DNA from: Schistocephalus solidus
Lineage: Eukaryota > Platyhelminthes > Cestoda > Diphyllobothriidea > Diphyllobothriidae
Assembly (NCBI GenBank): GCA_017591395.1
Contig: WEDG01004875.1
Coordinates: 59,741-123,740, forward strand
DNA length: 64,000 nt
Reading direction: 5' to 3'
Part shown: one piece after another, positions 33,021 through 45,320 of the stretch
How positions within the stretch are numbered: the stretch's first letter is position 1
Layout: each line of letters begins with the position of its first letter
Notes under the pieces: model-generated
The model's database searches: none
What the model was told of the DNA's origin: nothing
What the model saw: the letters and a program-made list of their open reading frames with translations, nothing else
Program-made: the position numbers and the translations under genes

Positions 33021-34539
33021 GAGATTGAACTCATTCCATGAGCCCTCCGCTTTTACTTTCATGTCGTAAAGTTGCCTTTGAGGTATTCAAACAGACATGG
33101 CTTCTCGGTGAACTGCGCAGAATTTTACGTTGGAAATAGAATAAAGAGACATCCATCAGCTTATGAACTTTAAGACCCCCAAACGAAGAGAATTTATGTA
33201 TTACGGTATTCAAAGTAAATTTTAGGATAAAATTTTTATTTTGTTATTAGCATCCTTACATATGGATGTTCATTCTACTTAAGTAAAATGCCCGTACAAT
33301 GATTTTTAATAACGAATTGTGAATGGCCGTTTGGAACGTAACTCGTCCGGAATTAGAGGAGCTTCTGTAGAAAGTCCCATTTTTTTCCAAATAAACTGCA
33401 CTGAACTGAATATCATAGTACTCCTAATCTGATTAAACAGAATAAAGTTGTTGGTCCATTTATGAGGACGGCATTCATTGCCAGTTGAGGTACGTGCAGA
33501 TATTGTTCGTTTTTCTTTTTTACCAAATTTGTCCACAGATAAGAGCCTTTAGTCTGGGTTAGTTGAAGTTTATTGTAGCCATTACTGTCGGTTATAGTGC
33601 TGTCATTTTATAATAATTTCACACATTTGATTATCTCCTCGAGGCACACTCCGACTGCAAAAAATGCTTTGTGGAAATAATATTTGCCATGCTTCATTTC
33701 CATGTATGAGTTTAAGGAGAATTTCAGACGACCCTAGGTCACTTTGTGACTCCTATTTGCTTGGCAGGATATCTTTGTGTAGTGTGAACTTTGCGCGCAG
33801 GTAAGATTAACGACATCAAATTTATGCAAGGCTGCTGAATACTCACGTTAACTAAATGTGTTTCTGACGCCATTATGACAAATACAGTAAACTCAATAGT
33901 AAGTTTTCTTGAATGAAACACTAGGACCATAAACTTAAAGTCTCCTCGTCTCCATATACCACATCAACTCAGTGCCCTAGAACAGTACTCAAACAGTTTA
34001 CGATTTCCAGTTATCGTTGCCTCAGGCTGTTTAATGCTTGGTAACACACATAAAAATACATTAAGACCACTTAGTGTCAAAATTGTATTCGTTTCTGTGA
34101 CAAGACTGCCCTTTGGGACCTTAACTGACATGCACGTCTTTGGGAAAATATCACTGCAAATGCCACCGAAAGCCACAGCAGGGGATAATAATGGAAGAGG
34201 TTACTAGAATTGTGTTATTTAAGAAGGACGATGTGGCTTCAATGGGAAAAATTAATGACTTCTTATGCTTGATATTTTTCAGTGCCCTCACTGTTGGGCT
34301 TGCAATGACGAATTAAATTGTTTCTGTGTGCTCGCCTTACCTCTAAAACTATCAAGCCGGAGCTCTCCTATTTGCCAATTTGAGCACTTTTTGAGCCCTC
34401 AGTGGTTCATGCAGCGAGCCTTTGGAGATATTTGTCCCGTGAATAGCATCAACTCAAGCACAACTGCATTTCCTTCATCATTGTCTTAACAAACAATTGA
34501 CTCCTAAATGTGTCACTTACAACCCCCCTGTGAATATGG
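33021..34539. other. No gene seen
   Basis: AT-rich sequence without recognisable coding or repeat content. Open frames at 33306-33536, 33739-33930, 33964-34176 and 34265-34489 have no domain or repeat match that I can identify. Confidence 0.4.
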
Positions 34540-34939
34540 CTTTAGTAAGAGAGACTTTGGCTCACCGTGGCAGAAGAATGATCAGAGCACTTATTCACAT
34601 CTGCCACCAAAAACTACAAGGTAACAACTCACAGCTCGACCAATCTAAAGCATATTTCTGGGTGGCTGCTGGTGAGGATCTGAATCGAAATATTGAGCAG
34701 GCCTGCACAGAAAGTCCGTGACAAAAGAGACAGAGAATTATCATTTTAAATTAGCCAAACTGTGGCTACCCGACTCAGAAAACTTGCCTGGCATCCTTGT
34801 CCATAACCTTTCCTCTTAACCCCTCACCAGCACACAACTTGCAGTCCTTCAAAATGGAGCCACTTTCAACACAGCAGTCACCGCACCCGCAGAGTTTATG
34901 CCGCGTTTGAGTTCGTTCTTTAATTAACAGGGAAACCAG

Positions 34940-35960
34940 AAGTGACGAAAGATTTGCTCCGTTACCAAACCTCCTCCTTACTCATGCGACAAAGTAGATG
35001 CAAAACACTTGCTAAAGAAGAACAGCGAGCACTAAAAAGCCCGAATGCAGATAAAGGCATAATTATTCTGCCAGCTGACAAATGTCGTTCCACAGTAGTG
35101 CCCAACAAATCAAATTACCAGAACGAAGGACGGAGCCTACTCGATGACGAACAGTCGTATAAAGTATGCCATGCCAACGATATGAAAAATACATTCACCC
35201 AGATAAACAAAAACCTGAACCAACTCAGAGTGGCATGGGCAAGCAGACCGAGTGACTGGTTTTCTATGAAACCCACTGGGTCCTCCATGGCTTTTTTTAC
35301 AGTTTGCCGAAGGTACACTTAGGCCCATCGTGTCCGTCCGTGGCACTCCGGCATAAAGGCTGGCAAAGTGGATGTTCAGTCGTCTTAAGTTTCTTGCCGA
35401 AGGCTCATAAACAACAGTGGCTTCTGCGAATCAATTTCTTGAGCGCATACAACACCTAAAGTTAGAGCCAGATGAATCCATGCTATATTTTGATGTTGTT
35501 TCCCTATACACCTCCATTCCGCAAAATCTAGTGATGGACGTTGTGAAACAACTACTAGATGAACGCTATAATGAGATGGACAAGGACCTGAAGTCAAACA
35601 CCTACTGGACCTTCTGCGACATCACGCAAACACCTACAAAACCTTGGTGGACAAGTGTATGAACAAATTAAAGGCACTCTCATGGGCTACTCCTATCAGG
35701 TATGATTGCTGTAGTAGTCCTGCAACGGACAAAATACTTGATTTTCATCAAGTGTTAACTAAAATTTCGGGCTCATTATGTCAACGACATCTTCGTCGTT
35801 ATTAACACGACCGATATCTAGCACCTCAAGGAATTACTGAACTCGGTAAACCCGAATATCCAAATCCCGGTAAAAATCGAGACGAATAAACAAATTTCCT
35901 TCCTCGAAATGCTTGTGCACCGCAATACACCCGAACAACTGCAAACCACAGTGTTTAGAA
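34940..35960 (+). pseudogene. Penelope-like reverse transcriptase
   Basis: The frame 34942-35322 has ALKSPNADKGIIILPADK, characteristic of Penelope-type RT. It is followed by LRPIVSVRGTPA and LAKWMFSRLKFL in another frame, then 35417-35662 with MLYFDVVSLYTSIP (RT motif A) and QIKGTLMG. The motif C region at 35771-35800 reads AHYVNDIFVVI, so the expected YVDD has become YVND (35777-35788). FLEMLVHRNTPEQL follows. The family usually reads YVDD, so this copy has lost a catalytic Asp as well as its frame. Confidence 0.8.
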
Positions 35961-36315
35961 AAGCACCTACCGTACACTACACTTTAACACCAATCACTCT
36001 CTTTGCGCAGCTGTATCCACACTCTTTTCAAAAGAGCCGAAACCAATTGCATCACGCTAGCGCACAACAGTGCTGAATGACTCTACCTCTAGAACCATTT
36101 GAAGGCCAATGACAATGATAACCATTGTCTCGAGACAATTAGGTACCAAGCGAACAGACAATGGTCAAGGAACCAACCACCGGAAGTCTGGAGGCCTATT
36201 CCCATAAGGGAGTCTCTTAGGGGGTTTTCCGAATTTAAAACCCACCAGAGTAGTCATAGCCCACCGACCTTAACCGAAAATTCATCGCTCAAGGACACGC
36301 TACCACTAACGATGG

Positions 36316-36525
36316 GACTGCATTTACAGTAGAGAACTCTGGCGGAAAGTACCGACTCTCCTACAGGAACAAAAATCGGCAGCTCAGAGACTTAACCCAA
36401 ACTCCCACCTTGCGACACACGTGGGAGAAACTGGCCATATTTTCGATCATCAGGGAGCCGCCGGAGCTCGCAACTTTGCCAACTTGCAAAGACTCCTTTG
36501 CCTAGATTCCTATGCATACGCATAA
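36316..36525 (+). pseudogene. GIY-YIG-like C-terminal domain of the Penelope element
   Basis: A 69-codon open stretch ends in TAA. SHLATHVGETGHIFDHQGA near 36390-36450 is the part I recognise, typical of the C-terminal GIY-YIG endonuclease of Penelope-like elements. The upstream GIY and YIG signatures are decayed; RELWRKVPTLLQEQK stands where a G-E-T-G-R-like helix is expected. In intact elements this nuclease cuts target DNA. Confidence 0.6.
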
Positions 36526-36924
36526 TTATTTCTGAGAAAAAATAAGATCTTTATGAAAAGGACACAAATCTTCTGGAACAACTGAAGAGACGCCAAACAA
36601 TTTTCATATCAGACTGTCCATTTTATAGACACAAACTGAATGCTGGAAAGTGTGCGCTCACTCGTTCTAAAGTTCACTCGAAAGTTTATTGTTTTATTAC
36701 TTGCGACCGTACCCTTATTGCTACCTATTATGGAAATTTTATTTTTTAAATTTATTTATTTAATACAGAATGACCTACAAGGAAACCATTTACTGGCAGA
36801 AACTCCGAACAACCATCGATGTTTGTACAAGTATGAGATTAAACAAGTTTTTTTACCCTTCATATATTCGATTCGAACGACGAGCTGGATAACCAGGGTC
36901 AAAAATTTACTTATTAAAAGTAAA
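36526..36924. other. No gene seen
   Basis: Sequence beyond the Penelope-like frame. The frame 36640-36930 (96 aa) is Leu/Ile/Phe-rich and looks like chance coding of AT-rich DNA. The 3' end of the Penelope element may lie here but was not recognised. Confidence 0.35.
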
Positions 36925-37130
36925 GTTTAGGATTAGAGTTGTGAGACGGCTTAGGATTTAACTTTAAGTCCGAGAGTTGGTTTTGGGTTTGGATTAGATC
37001 TAATGTTTAGGGATATTCTTGGGTATGTCGTACCGTTAGAGTTAAGGGTTTGGTTTCATGTTTGGCATAGGGCTGGGATTGGTTGGGGGTTAGGGTAAGG
37101 ATATGGATAAAAGTTCAATTTAAATGTAGT
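36925..37130 (+). repeat. Degenerate TTAGGG-like block
   Basis: About 200 bases rich in variants of TTAGGG: TTTAGGATTAGAG, TTTAGGGATATTC, GTTAAGGGTTTGG, GGGGTTAGGGTAAGG. Units are imperfect and phase is loose. TTAGGG is the usual animal telomere repeat, so this may be an old interstitial telomere-like tract. Confidence 0.45.
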
Positions 37131-37764
37131 GAATAATGAAGCGATTGATCATATGCTAAACTTACAGGGCATCGCAAACTATGCGCAATGTAAAAGTTCG
37201 AAAGATTTTATCCTGCGAACCTCTGAATGAGGTTTTGTATGGCCAATGGTTCCAGCTTGAGCTAATTCTCGCACATATTAAAGGTTTCCTTTACAAATAA
37301 ACTAATTTTTGGACTTCACAAGCAAAATAACCCAATGCGGTAACTTCATCCAGGCATGGCTTAGCACACCATTTTGCTTTCGAAGCAAGTCCACGAATTT
37401 TATTTTGTATGAAACTATATTCGAGCTGCTTTTTGTTGACTGCACTCTGACTGACGTCTAAAACGTTACGTCAAATGCCTTAATTTTATTTACTGGTGTC
37501 GTCTGATGGCATGTTCTACTTAAAAAAACGTAAAACCGACTATGTTTGAAAACATGTTCATTATGTGATCGCACCACAAACAGATCAAATACGATGATCC
37601 AGCTAAACTCAAGGAAAACGTTCTACAGGAAATAAACCTAGTTCTTAAAATTGCACAAAATCGACAGTTTTAGCCGCAGGCATCACTTATACGTTATTAA
37701 TAACTGTTAAACGCAAATATGGTCTTTGTTCTTAGTATTTAACTGGCCTGACCTGTTTTTGTAT
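37131..37764. other. No gene seen
   Basis: AT-rich stretch without recognisable genes or repeats. Confidence 0.4.
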
Positions 37765-38180
37765 GCATAATATATATAAATACATATATACGTCTGCTCC
37801 ACCGTCGTAGTCTGACGACGTTCACCGTGTGCGTCACAGCAGGGTGGTGCAGGAAGGATAACTTGTGTGCAAATTTGTTCTAAGTGATAGATGACTTGAA
37901 CAGCATCTACAGCACTCTCTCTTTCCTTACTCGCCTGTGCCCGGTGTCAAGAAATAATCAAGAAGTTCGGAGGCGGGGTGGGCCACAAGTGACTTATCCC
38001 CTACCGAGTGGGAGATTTGTTGCGACGATAACCTGCACATACGCGTGCCCATGTTGGAAACGCCCTACATGTTCAGCATTTGTTACGGGAGCTCAACCCA
38101 AATAATGCCTGCCGCACCCTGATTTGGTCCAGTGCATCTTCCATGCAGCCCGTTAAGGGGGCACACATATATACATATAC
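37765..38180 (+). repeat. 390-bp dispersed repeat, first unit of a tandem pair
   Basis: Starts in a TA-rich run (about 37765-37795), then ACCGTCGTAGTCTGACG, GGTGGTGCAGGAAGG, CTTACTCGCCTGTGCCCGGTG, and a tail of CAACCCAAATAATGCCTGCC and CCCGTTAAGGGGGCACACAT. A second unit follows about 392 bases downstream. Open frames here are not conserved between units. Confidence 0.7.
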
Positions 38181-38580
38181 ACACGACAGTTTGACCGTCG
38201 TAGTCAAACGATGTCTACCGTATGCTCCACAGAAGGGTTGTGCAGGGACGGTGACGATCACGTGGATTAGTTTAAAGTGATAGTAGCCGTGCGCTGCAGC
38301 TACCGCACACTCTCCTTCTCCCCTACCTATGCTCGGAGTCAATACAGAGTCAAGAAGGCCGGAGATGAGATAGGGCGCAGGTGACTGGCAGGGCCGGGGC
38401 CCCTAGGCCCTAACCCCTTTTAGGCATGCCACCAAATTTCCCATGTTCGGTATTTGTTATGAGAGAGCAACCCGAATAACACCTGCCGTACCCTGATGTA
38501 GCCTCCTTGTTGTTCCAACGCATCTACCACCTGGCCCGTTTAGGGGGCCCAGATACACACACACACACACACACACACAA
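38181..38580 (+). repeat. 390-bp dispersed repeat, second unit, ending in (AC)n
   Basis: Same unit as 37765-38180: TTGACCGTCGTAGTCAAACG, GGTTGTGCAGGGACGG, CCCTACCTATGCTCGGAGTC, CAACCCGAATAACACCTGCC and GGCCCGTTTAGGGGGCCC. It ends in an uninterrupted AC dinucleotide run at about 38555-38579. The first unit ends in an ATATAC/ACAC run at the same position, so a dinucleotide tail is part of the unit. Confidence 0.7.
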
Positions 38581-41500
38581 TTTTGTACACAAGAATTCCT
38601 TGATGCAGGAACTTGATTGTATCTGGGCCGGAGTGATGGTTGTGGGGCAGCACTACTTTATGGCCTCAAGCGAACTGCTTACTGTTACGTGCTAAGTGCT
38701 TGTAAAGGGGTGGTTATATAAAGAAGAAGATAATTGGTTGTGGATTTAGAAGCGTGGTGCATGATACCTTATTCAACAAATGAAAGTCCATACGATCCTG
38801 TAGTTGAGATCGTTCTCTAATTGCAGTAAGTAGTACTTTCGCTGATATGGTGATCAAAAAAAGACAAGGCGATGATCTACTATCGTTTTATTATGGGACG
38901 GGATGATAGTAATAACCATGCGGAAAGCCCAACACGGTATATCCATTGGCACTGTGCAGTCCACAAGGATCGGAAAGAGTCTTTGCTGGCTTTTGTTGCC
39001 GGCTGCCATGCTTGTGATCCAAAAACAGTGATTATTACTGCGCACAATCCAAACTTTAATCACAACGATAATTTTTTCTCATCCATTAAAAACAAAAATT
39101 GCACAAAACATGAGAGGGCCCTTTAATGCGACGAATTATATATCCTGTGTATAAAAAATTAGGTAAAAGCGACTGTAAATTATATAAAAGTTGAAGTATC
39201 CGAAGTGCTTATTACCACATAACATGGAAGAAGAATATCCAAAAGTATTACACTTTCGATAAATTATTAATTTTCGTTATTTTACTCTTTTGCTCAACAT
39301 TTTTTATCTAGGCATATTAATCCTCAGTTTGACCAGTTTTAACTGCATGTTTTCTACATACTTAAATTTCGAGAAGGCTAATCATATTTTGCAGTTACCA
39401 AATACTAAGTTACAAACGTACGCATGCTTTATTTTATGAATAATAATTCTTTTATTGCTTTAAATCTCTAGAGGAAAGAAAATGAACATTTTCTGTGTGA
39501 CAGAGATTCCCTTCAAAATTGTAATATAAAATGAGATATCACTCATAGAATTAGCGAATTCAGCAACCAATTTAAATAAACATCTTCTAAAAGAAATTAA
39601 CATGCCACCTCCTCCTTATTACAAACAGCGCCAACTTACTATACTTGAAAATAGCTCACGCAAAACCAAATAGCAAGAAATGGCAGCCAACGTTAAATTC
39701 CCGCAAAATTTATAATTTATTTCAAGACGTAACTCCACTTGACAAACGTTTACTCAAAAAGCTCTTCATATCTAATGGCAAATTGATTTATACCAGTGTT
39801 TGCGTTATTGAGATCCGATGCATGTGTCAGAGTAGTTGTACCGGCCGTTTGGAACGAAAATATCTCATATGTCACCCGAAACGCCTGAGCCCATTTCTGT
39901 ACGTCGTTGCAGGTTTGTGAACTGTGCCTTTAATTATTGGCTACTGAATATATGCAAGTACACCTGGCGTATACATCGAGAGATTATGGCACTGCTTCGT
40001 AAGTTGGTTTAGCTTAATGCGCCAAATGAACGTGTCCCACTAAAAGAAGGTAAAATATTTCATATCCCCTTCTAAAATACAATAAGAAAAATAAGGAGAC
40101 TTGAGTTCGGGAGTGGTGTACGGATAAGGTCTGTGCGTTTTCTGGGATGCTTGCAAGATGCCTGTGGGTCAAACATTACTACTAAGATTTTGTAGATTCA
40201 GTAGTTTGTTCGGATAGCAGATGATTCGAGAATACACCTGGCGAATTTCTCGATAGGGGTACGTAACCAACTGTTGCTAACTCAAGTCATTTACTTCACC
40301 ACTTTTCTTTGTATGCATCCATCTAGGAGGGTTAGCAATTAAACGGACAGTATGCATTTGAAATGCTTATGCAAGCATCGTGGATCGTTTTTAAATGCTC
40401 ATGGTATATTTGGTATAGGCTTATAGAAGACTTTGACAAGGCCAAAAATAACTCATGGACCTTCACGAAAAGCCGCAATGTAGGACGGTCCTCTTCCTAG
40501 TTTTGGTGGCAAACTATTTTGCACTGTGAGCGGTTGTAAGCATGTAGCTTATTCTCTTTGCTTTTTTTGCAGTTTAAAAGCTTGATTTATCATTTCAATA
40601 ACATAACAAATCTTACGTGTAGTAGTTGATCAAACTGGTTTCCAAAATGGCATATGTTGACCGGCAGTATAAAAACACCGATTATGTGAAAAGGAAGAAA
40701 TGTGGATCAGCTGGCATGCAGTATTTGGTTCTCTATGTGATCTTGTCCAAGTATATCCTTAAGTGGCACCAGAATTTCCGTTAACATGGATAAACTATGA
40801 AAAAACCCATCCACCGTTCCTTCAATGAAACAATGCGCTCAGTCTACCAGGTAAATATGTCGGACAAATTTTTTTGCCTTTTGTGCATGACGTCTTGTCT
40901 ACTGCTATCTCAAGGGAAGATGAGGGATCACGCCAGAGCCAGTGCTCACACGAATCTAATTTTCTGTGAATACGAATAAGTCCCTTATACCAAAGCTAGA
41001 ACTGACTGCAAAATCGTAACAATAATCATAATCAAATTACGTTTTACCTTCATATTTTCTAAAGCGTTTACTCAACTCACGAAAATTATTCACCTACATA
41101 ACGAAGGCAATCTATGTTGTCAGTGAAAAATATCAGCTCTGTTCAATACAAATTTATGAATTCCAGGCAAACATGGAGCTCTTATTACAGAAAAGCATTC
41201 ATAGTCTGCCTCAAAGGACTGGTAACAAGGGGATAATAATTTGAATTGAGATCAAGGCAACAGGCAGTACAAACTATAAGTGGAGGTCTCTACAAAAAAG
41301 CTACTCTAAGTCACCTACTCACCACTCAAAATGAACACAATATGGAAAAGCGCACGCAAGGGAAGACCACTTATAACCAGAGAAAATAAATATGCTGTGA
41401 AATTGACGAAATCTGAATTTTCCAGAATCAGGTTGCCCACTTTCCGGACTAGCTGTGAGGCAGAGAGAAACTGATACGTTACATGAACAGAAAATGGTCT

Positions 41501-41684
41501 GGAAAGGAGGACCAACGTGGATGAGAACCAAACGGCATTCCCCGATGCAGTGATATACCAACTTTAGGTTATAATAACCTTAACGTAAGAATGATCTCAA
41601 GGGTTGCATTAACAGTGCACGAGAAATGGAACCGTTCACACTACAGGTGGCTTTGCGCCCCATTTCCGAAGTATTTAGGTTTTC
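38581..41684. other. No gene seen
   Basis: AT-rich DNA with small frames such as 39645-39920 and 41319-41561 that lack recognisable domains. No repeat match to the rest of the window was found by eye. Confidence 0.35.
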
Positions 41685-41745
41685 GATGAAGGTGAGAGTT
41701 TAGGGTTAACTAAAGAGTTAAAGTCTGAGTTTGAGTTAGATAAGC
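41685..41745 (+). repeat. Short degenerate TTAGGG-like block
   Basis: Contains GTGAGAGTTTAGGGTTAAC followed by AGAGTTAAAG and GAGTTTGAGTTAG. It resembles the larger block at 36925-37130 but is too short to be certain. Confidence 0.3.
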
Positions 41746-41839
41746 TGAGCAATCTTACACACATCTACACCAGTTTCATAGGTGTTTCACTTCTCTGACT
41801 GAAAATAAATAACCTTATCTGAGATATCAACCAGTAAGA

Positions 41840-42225
41840 GTGATGGCGTCCACCATTCATCCAACAAAGCGGGCACAGTGCCGGTGATTAGCGTGTGAAT
41901 GAGGTTAAAGTTAGATAAAGTTTTGCCACATCTACCACGCTTATTCTCCCTCTATCTCTTTCTTTTTCCTTCAACAACCTCCACGTTTCGATGTCAAAAT
42001 GCTGAATTCGATCGGCGGATGGTTTAGGAGCAGCGGCTGTAAAAGCTTAGCAGCTAATTTACACGTAGGACGCATGCTCTGGTCTATACATAGTCCACCT
42101 GGCTTGCATGGGGCTGCTCAAACCGCTAAGTTTCGAGAATACAATAAAGTTTTCAATAGGGAGACACCATTGAGCCTAACTCTCAGAGCACCAGTCAGTC
42201 AGTTCACATGCACGAACATATAATT
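41840..42225 (+). repeat. Diverged 390-bp repeat copy joined to array-like sequence
   Basis: GGTGATTAGCGTGTGAATGA, a pyrimidine-rich CTCCCTCTATCTC run and CAACCTCCACGTTTCGATGTC loosely follow the order of the 390-bp repeat. At about 42170-42215 CTAACTCTCAGAGCACCAGT recalls the inverted array sequence at 21478-21510. Divergence is high. Confidence 0.35.
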
Positions 42226-44751
42226 ATTCACAAGGATCTCACCTACTTGGATAAAAGACGTTTTTTAATGAAATGTTTCATATAGGTTTTGCACTCCCAC
42301 GATGAGATTCCTTAAGAAAAACACAGTCACAGTCTTGTCCTCACTTCACTGCCTAAGATACACATCTAATACTTTGCTCTGATGGCCTTGATATTACTGG
42401 CGCCGGATTGACCTCATTCTACCCTCCATGATTCTGCATATTCCAATAGAAAGACTAGCTCTCAACGACTGGAGACGTTTCACAAATAAAGGCTTATCAT
42501 GCACGTGGCTTCACCCTTTGGCAAGCATTTAACACAGGTGCTGGTTGGGATTTGCGCCAGGCATGATTTCCTCTGAAAATTTCGTTCGTATCACAAAAAT
42601 GTCCTTCTTCGTGGTTCATTGTTCTGCTAAAAAAATAAAAAATGTGAAGGCACACGCCACCGAATGTGGGGATCTAATTCTCCGCCCGTTTCTCTGTGAC
42701 GAAATATCTCTTCAATATCTGCTAAGATTAACTTAATTGTGCCGCTCCAATGGGAAATAAGTTCATTGGTCCTGGCGAATGGCTGCGCGGCTCACGACTA
42801 TAGGACAGCTGTGGATACAGTACATTTCCAGCGGCTGGTATTTGTCTACAGTGGGCCGTAGACGGTTTAAAACGGACGTGAATTAACTAATTTTGGTAAT
42901 TATATCTGCAAGATAACATTTTATTCCGCAATTTCTGGCTTTTACTCTGTAGCAACTAGTGATAATTCATTAATAGTCTACCCAGTTGAGTTTAGAACCC
43001 AAGACAGCAACTTGCTCAAATCCATCTGACCGTCTAGATGGGCTGCAGATCCTCAGCTCCGAGACAAGACGAAAGTTGGTCAGTTATGACGGATGGATAG
43101 ACCAGTGCAGGCATGCGCCGCCGTGTTTGATAAACATGCAGCAGAAAAGCACTGCAAGTTGAAACATATAAGAAAGGTTTAGGATATCTTTAATAGCTCT
43201 AATATTGAAAACGGTTTGAAAATATTTTGTACAAGGATAGGGAGCCAACTAGGTGATTCAAAAAATTGTGTCAGGCGACGATATCACGGCCTACCAAAAA
43301 TATGTTAAAAAGACTGTGAGTAAAAATTGCTTGCACACCTTTCTTCCACGTGATAACCGTGGTTTTAATCTCACAGATCCCGGGTCTGCTTTTTGCCAGC
43401 AATACGCCAAGCGCTTTTGTAGAATTTGGTCATCAATGGAAAATGTGTTGATAAAACCCAAGCTTTGTCAGTCAAAGAGGCTCTAAAACGATAAAGACAA
43501 TGACGTTGAGCATTTTGCTGATCGCTAAGTGGCTGTTAGTTCTTTTTTAAATCGGCTATCTACGGGTCTTCATAGCCGCCATTCCCAAACCTTGCCTTCA
43601 GCAACCTTGGTTTGTTTTTATTTGATAATATTTCGTTGCAGCATTCAAAGCTGCATGGGCTCCGAAAAGAATAGGCTGCGTTCTTCTAATAAACCATTTA
43701 CATTCATTCCTAAACCCAAACTTTCTGCTCATTCGTCAGTGCAAATTTTAATCAAATGGTTTCAAGAGCAATGTTTAAAATGTGCTCCTATGCCAGCTGA
43801 GTTATCTACTGGCTTATTGGTCAGATTACCTTGACGTGAAAATTAGGCATTTTTATCGGCCATCAAGAAAGCCTTAGATACCTAATGTAAATATTCTACG
43901 ATGAAAGCTTTTAACAGGCTATGATACGCTTTTGGACATTTTTAGGCCCAAAATAGATTTCAATTTCGGACGAAGAACAATAAAGTCATGACATTAAGCA
44001 GTTCAAGTGACGAACACTAAGTTGGATATGATTCAAGAATATTCGAAGTCCAAAATGGTGGTTGGAACGTTTTGCGAACAGGGAGACCTAATTTAATTGA
44101 CGGCAACATGAAAGGCTTCCTCAATGGCTCTTACACTAAATGGAGAGTTTATCAAGAAACAGAAGAAAGGGTTTGGCTCAATGGCACGAAATGCCCCCTT
44201 GCTTGCATCCATCTACGGCAATACCGATGGACAGACCCCCTTTTTCACAATGGGGAAAAGCTGCAAACCGGATGAATTTCGAATGAAAAGCAAAGATTAA
44301 ATAGATGATAAACTAAGCAGAAAAAATTCAAAGAAATTCATTAACTATTGCATTTATGAACCAAATCGTTAAAGTTACAACGACTGGTTTACTGAAAAAT
44401 TCATTACAAGAACCTAATGTTTTCACAAAACGATGCCAGTGAATAGCATTAGACAAGCTGATTTTAGATCAAATTAGTGAGTAAAAGGACGAGGTAGATT
44501 CGACATCGGGCAACAGAAGATAAGTGGCTCCATTTTATGACATACGGTCCTATAGAGAGTTGAACAGCTGCCCGAACAAGCTAAAAACTAATGGTCTCAT
44601 TCTTTGTAAAGACACGCTTATTTGGTGAATGAGGCTATTTTTAACACACTGTATTACCTCTGTAGGCAAACTGATAGAAAATGATAATAACTCAAGGTTA
44701 GGCTGTAAATGTCCACACTTTGCAATTAAAATGTAATAAGAAGTTATTCAT
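42226..44751. other. No gene seen
   Basis: Short frames at 43253-43486 (77 aa), 43529-43834 (101 aa) and 44072-44275 (67 aa) have protein-like composition but no motif I recognise. They could be exons or old element remnants; nothing in the sequence decides it. Confidence 0.3.
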
Positions 44752-45320
44752 TTTCTGAGTACCAACACGTATTTACCTTCGCTGCGGGAAGGGCGGCCAC
44801 AATCACATTGACGATGCTATGTATTAAAAGCAGTCTTCAATTTAATTCTGACCTTGTTGAATTTTCCAAATTTAAACACATAAGTCTCCTTCGTTTTTCC
44901 TATACTTTCCACAGTCAAAATAACGCAGCTTTGTCACTCTATTAAATCGATTGTCTGTCTTTGAGGTGAAAAAAGATAAAGATAAGACAGTGTCTAATGC
45001 AGACACTGTGGGAAAAACGGTAATAACCGAAGAGGCTTATTAAAGAAAATCGAAGTCAGAACAGACTGCATTCTAAGTAGGTCTGTCTAATAGGAGTGTG
45101 CCTAGCTAAATCTACAATACTACCGGTAGAACACACAAGTTTGGCGAATTAGCAGAAGTCTGTGTCTGCTGCAGCAGCTGGCGTTTGCCAACAGATAAGC
45201 GTTGCCCTGATACGTTATCAAGATTCCAAGGCTTTGCACTTTAAGAAATAATATTCATCGACTTCATAAACAGCGACAATTTTGCTATCAGCTAAAACAT
45301 TATGACGAATGCTTAAAATA
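44752..45320 (+). repeat. Dispersed repeat family R, copy 1
   Basis: Opens with TTTTCTGAGTACCAACACGT and ATTTACCTTCGCTGCGGGAA, continues with AGTCAAAATAACGCAGC and CACTCTATTAAATCGATTG, and closes with AAGGCTTTGCACTTTAAGAA and CTGCTATCAGC-like sequence. The same order is found at 49732-50300, and the opening alone at 51783-51870. No coding capacity is seen. Confidence 0.6.

Larger units (their letters stand above)
34540..36525 (+). mobile_element. Penelope-like retroelement relic
   Basis: A plus-strand element with an N-terminal region, Penelope-type RT and a C-terminal GIY-YIG-like domain, in that order. The N-terminal part reads LRDKRDREL-like then LAKLWLPDSENLPGILVHNL. The RT follows at 34940-35960 and the GIY-YIG-like part at 36316-36525. 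Penelope-like RTs are related to telomerase RT. Stops and frameshifts occur every 100-400 bases. No terminal repeats were recognised. Confidence 0.8.
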
